Shown: one piece after another, positions 1 to 7,398 of the stretch
Numbering within the stretch: position 1 is the first letter of the stretch
How the letters are laid out: every line of letters starts with the position of its first letter
Origin: Bryobacterales bacterium
Lineage (GTDB): Bacteria; Acidobacteriota; Terriglobia; Bryobacterales; Bryobacteraceae
Assembly: GCA_020846745.1 (NCBI GenBank)
Contig: JADLDI010000060.1
Span: forward strand, 1 to 64,000
Reading direction: 5' to 3'
Length of the DNA stretch: 64,000 bases
Notes under the pieces: model-generated
Databases searched by the model: none
What the model was told of the DNA's origin: nothing
Seen by the model: the letters and a program-made list of their open reading frames with translations, nothing else
Program-made: the position numbers and the translations under genes

Positions 1-234
1 AACCCCGGCAGCACGTTGAGCGGTTGAGTTCAACGAACGTTTTCATCACCGGATCGGCCATCCGGCCGGGTGCCCTTCCCAACCAGCAGTGCGCCGATCC
101 GCCGATGAAAACTTATGCGTTCACAACACTTTCAAATTTATTTCTCCTTTATTCTGAATCACTTGAAAATTTCCACAGGGCGATTCCCAAAATGCGTGGT
201 GTACATTCTTGGCCGGGGAAGGGGATTTCTTCTG
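1..234. other. Left-edge stretch without a recognisable gene
   Basis: No convincing coding region, RNA gene or repeat was found here. Short open frames exist but are Arg/Pro-rich and look like shadows of the downstream gene. A purine-rich run near 215-225 could be the ribosome binding site of the gene starting at 235. Confidence 0.4.
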
Positions 235-843
235 GTGCCTGTAACTCAAGATCCGCAACAACAACAACTCGCGTTCGACTTCGAACCTGGTTTCGACACT
301 GCCGAAGACGAAAACGAACTCGACGGCGAGGGCAGGTTCGAGTTCGCAGACGATCCCGAGTTCTACAACACCGGCGACTATCCGGCTCTCAATCTCACCG
401 TCGACGACATCCCACCCGAACACCGCCGCCGCGTCCTACGCCTCCGGCCCGGCGTCATTCCTACCATCGCCTGCGCCCTGTCCAACATCGTACGCGCCGC
501 CCACCACGCTGTTTCTTCCGTCGTTAGCCCTGCCGCGGCTCCCGCATCCGCTGCGGCGCCTCCTCCCGCACCAGCCCCACCCGAACCTGCACCTGGACCT
601 TCCCAAACTCCCCAAGACACATCTCTGCCGGAACCGGCCATCGTCTACGACGGTGCTGACGACACGCCCAACATCACCCTCTCCCAACGCGATTTCCTCG
701 ACTTCTTCTCCGCCTTGCGCCATGCCTTCGTCGGCCTGCCCGACCGCTGGCGCCACTTCCTCGAACTCGCTAACGAGTTCGTGACGAACCGCGCCGACGC
801 GCCCGACGAGCCGCCCGATCTCCAGCCCCAGCCGGCTGCCTGA
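235..843 (+). CDS. Proline/alanine-rich hypothetical protein of terminase-like cassette
   Basis: No family is recognised. I chose the GTG at 235, which follows a G-rich Shine-Dalgarno-like run; an upstream in-frame start at 115 would add 40 residues of unlikely composition. The 202-aa product has an acidic N-terminus with a QQQQ run, a low-complexity Ala/Pro linker at about residues 95-135, and a more ordered acidic and aromatic C-terminal part around the ITLSQRDFLDFF stretch. It ends 30 bp before the terminase-type ATPase gene on the same strand and has the same C-rich coding-strand composition, so it is probably part of the same cassette. A portal, scaffold or adaptor role would be a guess. 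Confidence 0.55.
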   Translation: MPVTQDPQQQQLAFDFEPGFDTAEDENELDGEGRFEFADDPEFYNTGDYPALNLTVDDIPPEHRRRVLRLRPGVIPTIACALSNIVRAAHHAVSSVVSPAAAPASAAAPPPAPAPPEPAPGPSQTPQDTSLPEPAIVYDGADDTPNITLSQRDFLDFFSALRHAFVGLPDRWRHFLELANEFVTNRADAPDEPPDLQPQPAA

Positions 844-873
844 TACGCGTTCCAGTTACCGGAATTCATCCTG

Positions 874-1803
874 ATGAGAAAATGGGCTCCATTTCGCCAG
901 TTCTTGGGGTCCACTCTTGGTGTCTCTTCTCCCCACGAAGCACCCCCACCACCGCCTCCACCACCACCTCCTCCGCCTCCCGAACCGCTCGTCCCCTCGC
1001 CCACCGACTTCGCCCGCTCCCTCGGCTTCTCGCCCGACCCCGACCAGCAGCAGATCCTCAACGCCATCATCCCCCGCGGCATCCTCAACTGTTCCCGGCA
1101 GTGGGGTAAGTCCACCATAACTGCCCTCAAAGCCGTTCACCGCGCCATCTATCACCCCGAGTCGCTTGTCTTAGTCATCTCTCCCTCCGGCCGCCAATCC
1201 GCCACTTTCTTGGAAAAAGCTCGCAGCTTTGTCCTCAAACTCGGCCAGAAACCCAAAGGCGACGGTCATAACGATATCTCAATCGCTTTCCCCAATGGCT
1301 CCAAAATCGTCGGACTCCCCTCCGTCGAAGGCACCATCCGCGGCTTCTCCTCCGTCTCGCTCCTCATCATTGACGAGGCCTCCCGCGTTGACGACAAGAT
1401 CTATCACACGGTCCGCCCCATGATGGCTGCCTCCGCGGCCACTAAGTCCCACCCCGCCTTTCCCGCCACGCCCGAATGCTGGCTCATCTCCACACCCCAC
1501 GGCTGCCGCGGCTTCTTCTTCGACGAGTGGAACCGCAACCAATCCGACCCGCCCTGGACCCGCTTCTCCATCCCCGCCTCCGACTGCTCCCGCATCGATC
1601 CCAAATGGCTAGCCGAAGAGCAGTCCATCATGCCCGCTCCCCTCTTCCGTCAGGAGTACTGCTGCGAATTCGTCAGAGACGGCGAAAACGCCTCCTTCTT
1701 CCCCTGGCGCGACTTAGAAGCCGCCTACGCCGACAATGTCTCCCCCCTGTTCGACAAACCCCATAACTACACAATCTGGGCCCGCTCAAGAGGCTATCTC
1801 TAA
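874..1803 (+). CDS. Terminase large subunit-like ATPase domain, separate from its nuclease half
   Basis: This 309-aa protein carries the ATPase motor signature of phage terminase large subunits. A Walker-A-like motif CSRQWGKST sits near residues 73-81 and Walker B LLIIDEAS near 163-170, followed by the coupling-type motif WLISTPHG near 203-210. DNA packaging ATPases normally continue into an RNase-H-like nuclease; here the frame stops at GYL, and a nuclease-like sequence starts about 200 bp later in another frame. Residues 24-36 are 13 consecutive prolines, unusual for the family and likely to stall ribosomes without EF-P. It may be a split terminase, a two-subunit arrangement or a decayed gene. 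No capsid, portal or integrase gene is visible nearby. Confidence 0.8.
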   Translation: MRKWAPFRQFLGSTLGVSSPHEAPPPPPPPPPPPPPEPLVPSPTDFARSLGFSPDPDQQQILNAIIPRGILNCSRQWGKSTITALKAVHRAIYHPESLVLVISPSGRQSATFLEKARSFVLKLGQKPKGDGHNDISIAFPNGSKIVGLPSVEGTIRGFSSVSLLIIDEASRVDDKIYHTVRPMMAASAATKSHPAFPATPECWLISTPHGCRGFFFDEWNRNQSDPPWTRFSIPASDCSRIDPKWLAEEQSIMPAPLFRQEYCCEFVRDGENASFFPWRDLEAAYADNVSPLFDKPHNYTIWARSRGYL

Positions 1804-1846
1804 CCATGCCACGTCAAGATTCGATAACTGATTCCAGACCCAATCG

Positions 1847-1899
1847 CCGTGGCGCATGCCCCCAGGCATGCCGTGTCCACACTCATGTGGACACCCGCC
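1847..1899. repeat. 53-bp double-hairpin repeat, copy 1
   Basis: This unit is repeated at 2688-2740 with a single mismatch. It holds two adjacent hairpins: 7-bp arms 1854-1860/1865-1871 (GCATGCC with a 4-nt loop) and perfect 9-bp arms 1873-1881/1886-1894 (GTGTCCACA with a 4-nt loop). It lies 43 bp after the stop of the ATPase half and before the nuclease half. Paired hairpins and near-identical copies resemble REP/BIME-type dispersed palindromes. There is no T-run, so simple intrinsic termination is unlikely. Confidence 0.85.
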
Positions 1900-1930
1900 G
1901 TGCCACTTTCCACTATCTCCGCACACCCGC

Positions 1931-1958
1931 ACCGCACCAACGCTACCGCACCAACGCT
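1931..1958. repeat. 14-bp perfect tandem duplication
   Basis: Two adjacent copies of ACCGCACCAACGCT (1931-1944 and 1945-1958) lie in the spacer between the ATPase and nuclease reading frames. It is a small slippage-type duplication in apparently non-coding DNA. Confidence 0.8.
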
Positions 1959-2006
1959 TGTTACCAAAAACTGACTCCTGATGGCTAACAGCTGAAAGCT
2001 TCTCTC

Positions 2007-2684
2007 ATGACCTACTTCATCAAACCTCCAACTTACAAACTCGGCCTCGACTTCGGCTATGAACGCGACTACTCCACCGTGGTTGTCCTCGAATACTCCG
2101 TCTTCCAAAACGGCAAACACGACCCGACCAACTGGCAGTGGATCCACGAACACCGCTTCCACATCCGCCACATCGAACGCATCCCGCTCAAAACCGACTA
2201 CACCGCCGTAGCCGACTATATCCGCGACTTCGTCACTCATCCCGCGCTCCTCCACAACACTGAAGTAGTGCTCGACTGCTCCGGTGTCGGCCGCGCCGTC
2301 TACTCGATCTTTCTAACTCGCTCTATGTCCGCTAAACTCCGCCCCGTCCAGTTCACCTCCGGCGACACCGTCCGCCAGGTCGATGATAAGTGGCACATCC
2401 CGAGAAGCGTCCTGCTCACCAATCTCCACACGATGTTCGCCAACCGCCACATCAAAATCGGACGCCGTGTACCCCACGCACCCGAACTCCTCGACGAACT
2501 GCACTCCCTCCAAATGCGGATCTCCCGAGCGGGTAACGATTCCATCCAACCGGCCCTCTCCACCGGCCACGACGACTTAGCCATCGCCGCCGCCCTGGCC
2601 GCATTCTTCCCCTCTCGCAACAACCCAGCCATCTATCCACGCATGAAAGGAACCCACCCCAACCTAGCCAACAGCCCCTACTAA
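2007..2684 (+). CDS. Terminase nuclease-like domain protein
   Basis: The 225-aa product begins with a strand resembling the first acidic motif of the RNase-H-fold nuclease of large terminases (KLGLDFGYERDYSTV, about residues 11-25). A second acidic motif follows in VVLDCSGVG near 88-96, and a late GHDDLAIAAALA near 187-198 fits the third acidic/helical motif. It therefore looks like the missing C-terminal half of the ATPase encoded at 874-1803. Its first residues (F-x-K-P-x-x-Y) match the last residues of the ATPase product in register, as if both came from one linker. No strong ribosome binding site is seen before the ATG. Whether the halves act together is inference. Confidence 0.75.
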   Translation: MTYFIKPPTYKLGLDFGYERDYSTVVVLEYSVFQNGKHDPTNWQWIHEHRFHIRHIERIPLKTDYTAVADYIRDFVTHPALLHNTEVVLDCSGVGRAVYSIFLTRSMSAKLRPVQFTSGDTVRQVDDKWHIPRSVLLTNLHTMFANRHIKIGRRVPHAPELLDELHSLQMRISRAGNDSIQPALSTGHDDLAIAAALAAFFPSRNNPAIYPRMKGTHPNLANSPY

Positions 2685-2687
2685 GTC

Positions 2688-2740
2688 CCGTGGCGCATGC
2701 CCCCAGGCATGCCGTGTCCACAATCATGTGGACACCCGCC
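2688..2740. repeat. 53-bp double-hairpin repeat, copy 2
   Basis: This copy begins 3 bp after the stop codon of the nuclease-like gene and differs from copy 1 by one base in the loop of the second hairpin (ATCA instead of CTCA). Hairpin arms are 2695-2701/2706-2712 and 2714-2722/2727-2735. The loop-restricted difference suggests that the stems are under constraint or that the copies are recent. Confidence 0.85.
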
Positions 2741-2838
2741 CCCACGCAATCGCATCGACCGTCGCGTTCGTGCGTTTCTTTGCGAGCTTACCGCCTTGGC
2801 GTGAGTGAGTAACTTCCAAGAAAATCAGGAGTAAATAG

Positions 2839-3429
2839 ATGACTACAAAACGTCAACAAGCAGCCTCGCGCCGCAACGGCGCCAAATCCCGCGGACCTGT
2901 CACGCCCGCCGGTAAAGCAAAATCGGCCCGTAATGCGACCACGCACGGTCTCACTGCGGCCACGTTCGTCCTCCCCTGCGAGTCCAACGAACGTTTCCTG
3001 GCGCTCCGCGATAGCGTCTTCCAAATCTACGCGCCGGCCAATGAAGCCGAACTGCTCCTCGCCAAACAAATTGCCGGTACCATGTGGCAGCTCGAGCGCT
3101 TCGCCTCCATCGACACCCACGCCGTCGCCACGCAAATGGACCTAACCGAAACCCAGGTCCGCGAACAGTTCACCGAACTCGACCCGGCCACGCACCTCAC
3201 CTTGGCCTTCCTCGACCTCGGCAACAGTTCCCGGTCCCTCCAAAACTTGGACCGGCACCAGGCGCGCCTCCGCCGCCAACTCACCCACTACCGCAACGAA
3301 CTGCTCGCCATCCAAACCATCCGCCGGCAAAAACAAAAATTACAAAACGAACCCGGCAACGCGCAAGCCCCCCACAATCAGCAGGTTATCCCGTTTCCAG
3401 CCCCGCGAAATGACTCGTCGGCCGCCTGA
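2839..3429 (+). CDS. NGAKSRGP-type hypothetical protein (terminase-cassette partner)
   Basis: A 196-aa protein preceded by a good AGGAG ribosome binding site 7 bp from the ATG. Its basic N-terminus has the pattern RRNGAKSRGPVTPAGKAKS followed by RNATTHGLTA. I recall this signature from a large uncharacterised family in Acidobacteriota and Planctomycetota. The middle is helical and the C-terminus Gln/Asn-rich. It follows the terminase-like halves on the same strand with the same C-rich composition. A small basic partner of a large terminase could be a DNA-recognition (small terminase) subunit, but no helix-turn-helix was identified, so that role is inference. Confidence 0.7.
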   Translation: MTTKRQQAASRRNGAKSRGPVTPAGKAKSARNATTHGLTAATFVLPCESNERFLALRDSVFQIYAPANEAELLLAKQIAGTMWQLERFASIDTHAVATQMDLTETQVREQFTELDPATHLTLAFLDLGNSSRSLQNLDRHQARLRRQLTHYRNELLAIQTIRRQKQKLQNEPGNAQAPHNQQVIPFPAPRNDSSAA

Positions 3430-3623
3430 GACGCGCAGTCGCGGCCTGCGTGCGCGGTCTGGCTGGACCGGCGGGGCGGAAGAGGCAACATGTTATATTG
3501 GACGTTTAGTTTTTCCTGCCATCCTTAGGAGAACTGCGCTGTTTCGGGCCAATCGGTGTTTTGAAACGGCGCGGAACACATTCCTAATAAACGGATGCCA
3601 AAAAAGGACGAGCGGCTCTCGAT

Positions 3624-4781
3624 ATGAAGATCCATGAATACCAGGCCAAGGGAATTCTGGCCAAATACGGGGTGCCCGTGCCTCGTGGCAAGGTCGCCTT
3701 CACGGTAGAAGAAGCCGTGGCGGCGGCGCGGGAACTGGGCGGGCGCGTGGTCGTCAAAGCTCAGATCCATGCCGGTGGCCGAGGCAAGGGCGGCGGCGTA
3801 AAGCTGGCCAACGATGCGGCGGATGCCGAACAGAAGGCCAAACAGATTCTGGGCATGCGGCTGGTGACGCACCAGACGGGTCCGGAAGGGCGGATCGTCG
3901 AGCGGCTGCTGATCGAAGAGACGCTGCCGATTGAGCGTGAACTGTACCTGGGTATTACGCTCGATCGCGGGCAGGGCAAGAACGTGTTCATGGCGTCGTC
4001 GGCGGGCGGTATGGATATCGAAGAGGTCGCCGCGAAGACGCCGGAGCTGCTGCTGAAAGAGACCATCGAGCCGGGCTTGGGGCTCACCGGATTCCAGGCG
4101 CGGAAGCTGGCGTTCGGGATGGGCATTCCAGCGGCGTCGGTCAACGCGGCAGTCGCGGCGATGACCGCGCTGGCGAAGGCCTACGAAGAGATCGACGCGT
4201 CGCTGGCAGAGACCAACCCGTTTATCCTGACGGCGGACGGCCGTGTCGTGGCATTAGACGCCAAGATCAATTTGGACGACAACGCGCTCTACCGCCATAA
4301 GGACCTGGTCGAGTTCCGCGATCTGAACGAAGAAGATCCGCTGGAAGTCGAAGCCTCGAAGTTCGGGCTGAACTACATCAAGCTCGACGGCACGGTCGGC
4401 TGCATGGTGAACGGCGCGGGCTTGGCGATGGCCACCATGGACATTATTAAGTACGCGGGCGGAAGTCCGGCGAACTTCTTGGATGTCGGCGGCGGCGCGA
4501 GTGCCGAGCAGGTGAAGAACGCGTTCCGCATCCTCTTGTCGGACCAGAGTGTCAAAGCGGTGCTGATCAACATTTTTGGCGGCATCTTGCGGTGCGACAC
4601 GCTGGCCACGGGTGTGGTGGCCGCGGCGCGCGATCTGCACATCACCTTGCCGATTGTGATCCGCATGGAAGGCACCAACGTCGAGTTGGGGCGGCAGATT
4701 CTGAAAGATTCCGGATTCAATTTCACTGTGGCCGATGGCATGAAGGACGCCGCGGAAAAGGTTGTGAGGCTGGCACAATGA
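3624..4781 (+). CDS. sucC: Succinyl-CoA ligase (ADP-forming) subunit beta
   Basis: The enzyme converts succinyl-CoA, ADP or GDP and phosphate to succinate, CoA and NTP in the TCA cycle. The 385-aa length is standard. It starts with [20 protein letters not shown], typical of the family, followed by the ATP-grasp domain with the glycine-rich [11 protein letters not shown] near residues 51-61. The C-terminal ligase domain has [11 protein letters not shown] near 314-324. The stop overlaps the start of sucD (ATGA at 4778-4781), so the two subunits are translationally coupled. Confidence 0.97.
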   Translation: MKIHEYQAKGILAKYGVPVPRGKVAFTVEEAVAAARELGGRVVVKAQIHAGGRGKGGGVKLANDAADAEQKAKQILGMRLVTHQTGPEGRIVERLLIEETLPIERELYLGITLDRGQGKNVFMASSAGGMDIEEVAAKTPELLLKETIEPGLGLTGFQARKLAFGMGIPAASVNAAVAAMTALAKAYEEIDASLAETNPFILTADGRVVALDAKINLDDNALYRHKDLVEFRDLNEEDPLEVEASKFGLNYIKLDGTVGCMVNGAGLAMATMDIIKYAGGSPANFLDVGGGASAEQVKNAFRILLSDQSVKAVLINIFGGILRCDTLATGVVAAARDLHITLPIVIRMEGTNVELGRQILKDSGFNFTVADGMKDAAEKVVRLAQ

Positions 4782-5650
4782 GCATCCTGGTCAACGAACA
4801 AACACGCCTGATTGTGCAGGGCTTTACGGGTAAAGAAGGCACCTTCCACGCCCAGCAGGCGATCGCTTACGGCACGAATGTCGTCGGCGGTGTCACCCCC
4901 GGCAAAGGCGGACAGACGCATCTGGATAAGCCGGTGTTCAACACGGTGGCCGATGCGGTGAAAGGCACAGGCGCGAATGCGAGCGTGATCTTCGTGCCGC
5001 CGCCGTTTGCCGCCGAGGCCATTATGGAAGCGGCCGATGCGGGTGTCGCCCTGGTGGTGTGCATTACCGAAGGCATTCCGGCGCGCGACATGGTGAAGGC
5101 GTGGCAGTACCTGCAGGGCAAGTCGACGCGGCTGATCGGTCCGAACTGCCCGGGCATCATTTCGCCGGGTAAATGCAAGATCGGCATCATGCCGGGACAT
5201 ATTCACAAGCAAGGCAATGTGGGCGTTGTGTCACGCTCAGGCACGCTGACGTATGAAGCGGTGGGCCAGTTGTCGGCGCTGGGCATCGGCCAGTCGACTT
5301 GTATCGGTATCGGCGGCGACCCGATTATCGGGACGAACCACACGGACGCGGTGCGGCTGTTCAACGAAGATCCGGACACGCACGCGATTGTGATGATCGG
5401 CGAAATCGGCGGGAACGCCGAAGAGCAAGCCGCGGCCTACATCAAAGAGCATGTGAAGAAGCCGGTGGTGGGCTTTATCGCGGGCCAGACGGCGCCTCCG
5501 GGACGCCGCATGGGTCACGCGGGGGCCATCATCTCAGGCGGATCGGGCAAGGCGAGCGACAAGATGGCGGCGATGCAGGCCGCGGGCATCATCGTGTGCG
5601 AGAGCCCCGCCGAGATCGGCGAGAAGATCCAGGCCTGCCTCAAGCAATAA
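4778..5650 (+). CDS. sucD: Succinyl-CoA ligase (ADP-forming) subunit alpha
   Basis: The 290-aa alpha subunit binds CoA and carries the phosphorylated histidine. The ATG at 4778 overlaps the sucC stop; a longer in-frame start at 4592 lies inside sucC and is rejected. Visible motifs are the Rossmann-type [17 protein letters not shown] near residues 11-27, [20 protein letters not shown] near 122-141, and the active-site histidine loop [10 protein letters not shown] near 245-254. It forms one transcription unit with sucC and probably ndk. Confidence 0.97.
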   Translation: MSILVNEQTRLIVQGFTGKEGTFHAQQAIAYGTNVVGGVTPGKGGQTHLDKPVFNTVADAVKGTGANASVIFVPPPFAAEAIMEAADAGVALVVCITEGIPARDMVKAWQYLQGKSTRLIGPNCPGIISPGKCKIGIMPGHIHKQGNVGVVSRSGTLTYEAVGQLSALGIGQSTCIGIGGDPIIGTNHTDAVRLFNEDPDTHAIVMIGEIGGNAEEQAAAYIKEHVKKPVVGFIAGQTAPPGRRMGHAGAIISGGSGKASDKMAAMQAAGIIVCESPAEIGEKIQACLKQ

Positions 5651-5665
5651 CTTTGACGGAGATCT

Positions 5666-6079
5666 ATGCAACGTACGTTCGCAATCATCAAGCCTGACGC
5701 GGTGGCGAAGGGCTACACCGGCGAGATCATCGCCATGATCGAGAAGGCCGGGTTTAAAATCCTGGGGCTGAAGCGCATCCGCCTGTCGAATGCGCAAGCG
5801 CAGGGATTCTATGCCGTGCACAAAGAGCGGCCGTTCTTTCAGGGCCTGGTGACGTTCATGACCGAGGGCCCGGTTGTCGTGTTGGCATTGGAGAAAGAAA
5901 ACGCGATCGCCGATTGGCGCGCCTTGATGGGAGCCACGAATCCCGCGAACGCGGCCGAAGGGACTATCCGCAAGAAGTTCGCTGACAACATCGAACGCAA
6001 CGCGGTGCACGGGTCCGACGCGCCGGAAACGGCCGCAGCCGAGATTCCGTTCTTCTTTTCGACCGCTGAATTGCTGTAA
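5666..6079 (+). CDS. ndk: Nucleoside diphosphate kinase
   Basis: The enzyme transfers gamma-phosphate between nucleoside tri- and diphosphates through a phosphohistidine. The 137-aa length fits bacterial NDKs. The start [13 protein letters not shown] is canonical and the catalytic histidine is H115 in [13 protein letters not shown] Shine-Dalgarno precedes the ATG, which lies 15 bp after sucD, so co-transcription with sucCD is likely and metabolically sensible because the ligase makes NTP. Confidence 0.97.
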   Translation: MQRTFAIIKPDAVAKGYTGEIIAMIEKAGFKILGLKRIRLSNAQAQGFYAVHKERPFFQGLVTFMTEGPVVVLALEKENAIADWRALMGATNPANAAEGTIRKKFADNIERNAVHGSDAPETAAAEIPFFFSTAELL

Positions 6080-6161
6080 GCGTACCTGCTTAGTCTAGTT
6101 AGTCTAGTAGTTGCGATTGATCCGGTGCAACGCCGGGAGTATACTGAGCGGCACCCCGCTC

Positions 6162-7382
6162 ATGACACGCTTTGCTCTCATTGTCTTGGCTGCAATGCCG
6201 CTTGCAGCGCAGTTCCAGCCGGTAATTCCCGCAACCGGCGCGCGGCCGGATGGCCCTTACTCCCCAGGGCTGTGGGCGCAAGACTATCTGTACGTCTCCG
6301 GGCCGGGACCGCGTGACGCATCGGGCCGCATTGCCGCCGGTTTTGACGCGCAGGCACGGCAGGCGATGGAGAACGTCAAGGCGGTGGTCGAGGCGGCCGG
6401 GATCACGATGGAACACGTCGTTTACACGCACGTGTATCTGCGCGATATGGGTAATTACGATGCGATGAACCGCATCTACGGGGAGTATTTCAAGAAGACT
6501 CCTCCGGCGCGTGCCGTGTTGGGCATCGCGGGTTTGCGCGGCGGCGCGTTGATGGACGTGAAGGCGGTCGCCGTTCGCCATCTTTATCAAAAACAACCGG
6601 TTGCGGTGCCGGGTTGGGACCCGAAGGAGCCGTACACGCCGGGCATACTTACGCACGATCAGATTTACGTGTCGGCCATGTTAGGACGGGACTTAGAGAC
6701 GGGGCAAGTGCCCGCGGATCCGGCGCCACAGGTTCAGTTGGCGCTGGACGGCATGAGCCGGGTGCTCGCGGCGGCGGGGCTCGACTTGCGTCATATGCTC
6801 TTCGTCAATCCGTTTCTGACCAACAAGCTGCCGGCGGGGACGATGAACGAGATCTACGCCCGCCACTGGAAGTTGGGCACTGCGCCGGCGCGTGGAACCA
6901 TCTACGTGGTGAGTTTGCCGCATGGGGCGCAGATTGAGTATACGGGCGTGGGCGTCCGCGATCTGTCAAAACGGCACGTGATCTATCCCCGGAACTTCCA
7001 CACCAGTTCGACGGCAAGCCCCTGTGTCACCGGAGCCGGGTGGATGTATTGTTCCGGGAAGGCGGGATTCATTACCGGTGTAAATGGCGGGATTTTTCAC
7101 CACGACCCGGGCGTGCAGTTACGCCAGTCGATGCGGAACCTGCTCGACAGCCTTGAGGAGATAGGCACCGACTTTCGCGCAACGGTGGAAACAACGTTGT
7201 ATCTCGATAATATCGCGGATTATCAGAAGGCCGCCAACGTGTATAAGTTGTACTTCGACGGCCCGGCGCCGTCGCAAACCGCGTTGCAGCAGATCCCGCC
7301 GGCGAATCGCGTCGAAGGACCGGAAGGACGCTGGCCCGCGTTGGAACAACTAACCCTGATCGCTTTTAAGCCTGCTCAATAA
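6162..7382 (+). CDS. Exported protein with three tandem RidA/YjgF domains
   Basis: RidA proteins hydrolyse reactive enamine/imine intermediates; they are usually about 130-aa proteins that trimerise. This 406-aa product has a signal-peptide-like N-terminus (MTRFALIVLAAMPLAAQ) and three consecutive RidA-like units: about residues 25-145, 150-270 and 275-400. The family arginine is present in unit 1 (PPARAV) and unit 2 (APARGT) but is replaced in unit 3 (PSQTAL), suggesting a non-catalytic third unit. The start at 6162 was preferred over 6111 because it begins the signal peptide. One chain could form a whole pseudo-trimer; that is inference. The next gene begins 16 bp downstream. Confidence 0.8.
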   Translation: MTRFALIVLAAMPLAAQFQPVIPATGARPDGPYSPGLWAQDYLYVSGPGPRDASGRIAAGFDAQARQAMENVKAVVEAAGITMEHVVYTHVYLRDMGNYDAMNRIYGEYFKKTPPARAVLGIAGLRGGALMDVKAVAVRHLYQKQPVAVPGWDPKEPYTPGILTHDQIYVSAMLGRDLETGQVPADPAPQVQLALDGMSRVLAAAGLDLRHMLFVNPFLTNKLPAGTMNEIYARHWKLGTAPARGTIYVVSLPHGAQIEYTGVGVRDLSKRHVIYPRNFHTSSTASPCVTGAGWMYCSGKAGFITGVNGGIFHHDPGVQLRQSMRNLLDSLEEIGTDFRATVETTLYLDNIADYQKAANVYKLYFDGPAPSQTALQQIPPANRVEGPEGRWPALEQLTLIAFKPAQ

Positions 7383-7398
7383 GGAGCATTTCAAATCC

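Noticed and set aside
1847..2740. CRISPR array
   Set aside because: Only two copies with about 790 bp and a gene between them; no regular spacing and no cas genes.
4592..4777. N-terminal extension of sucD in the same frame
   Set aside because: It lies inside sucC and the extra residues are Arg/His/Gly-rich; the ATG at 4778 gives the exact family N-terminus.
6085..6112. Short direct repeat TAGTCTAGT after ndk as a regulatory site
   Set aside because: Too short and not tied to any recognisable operator or promoter.
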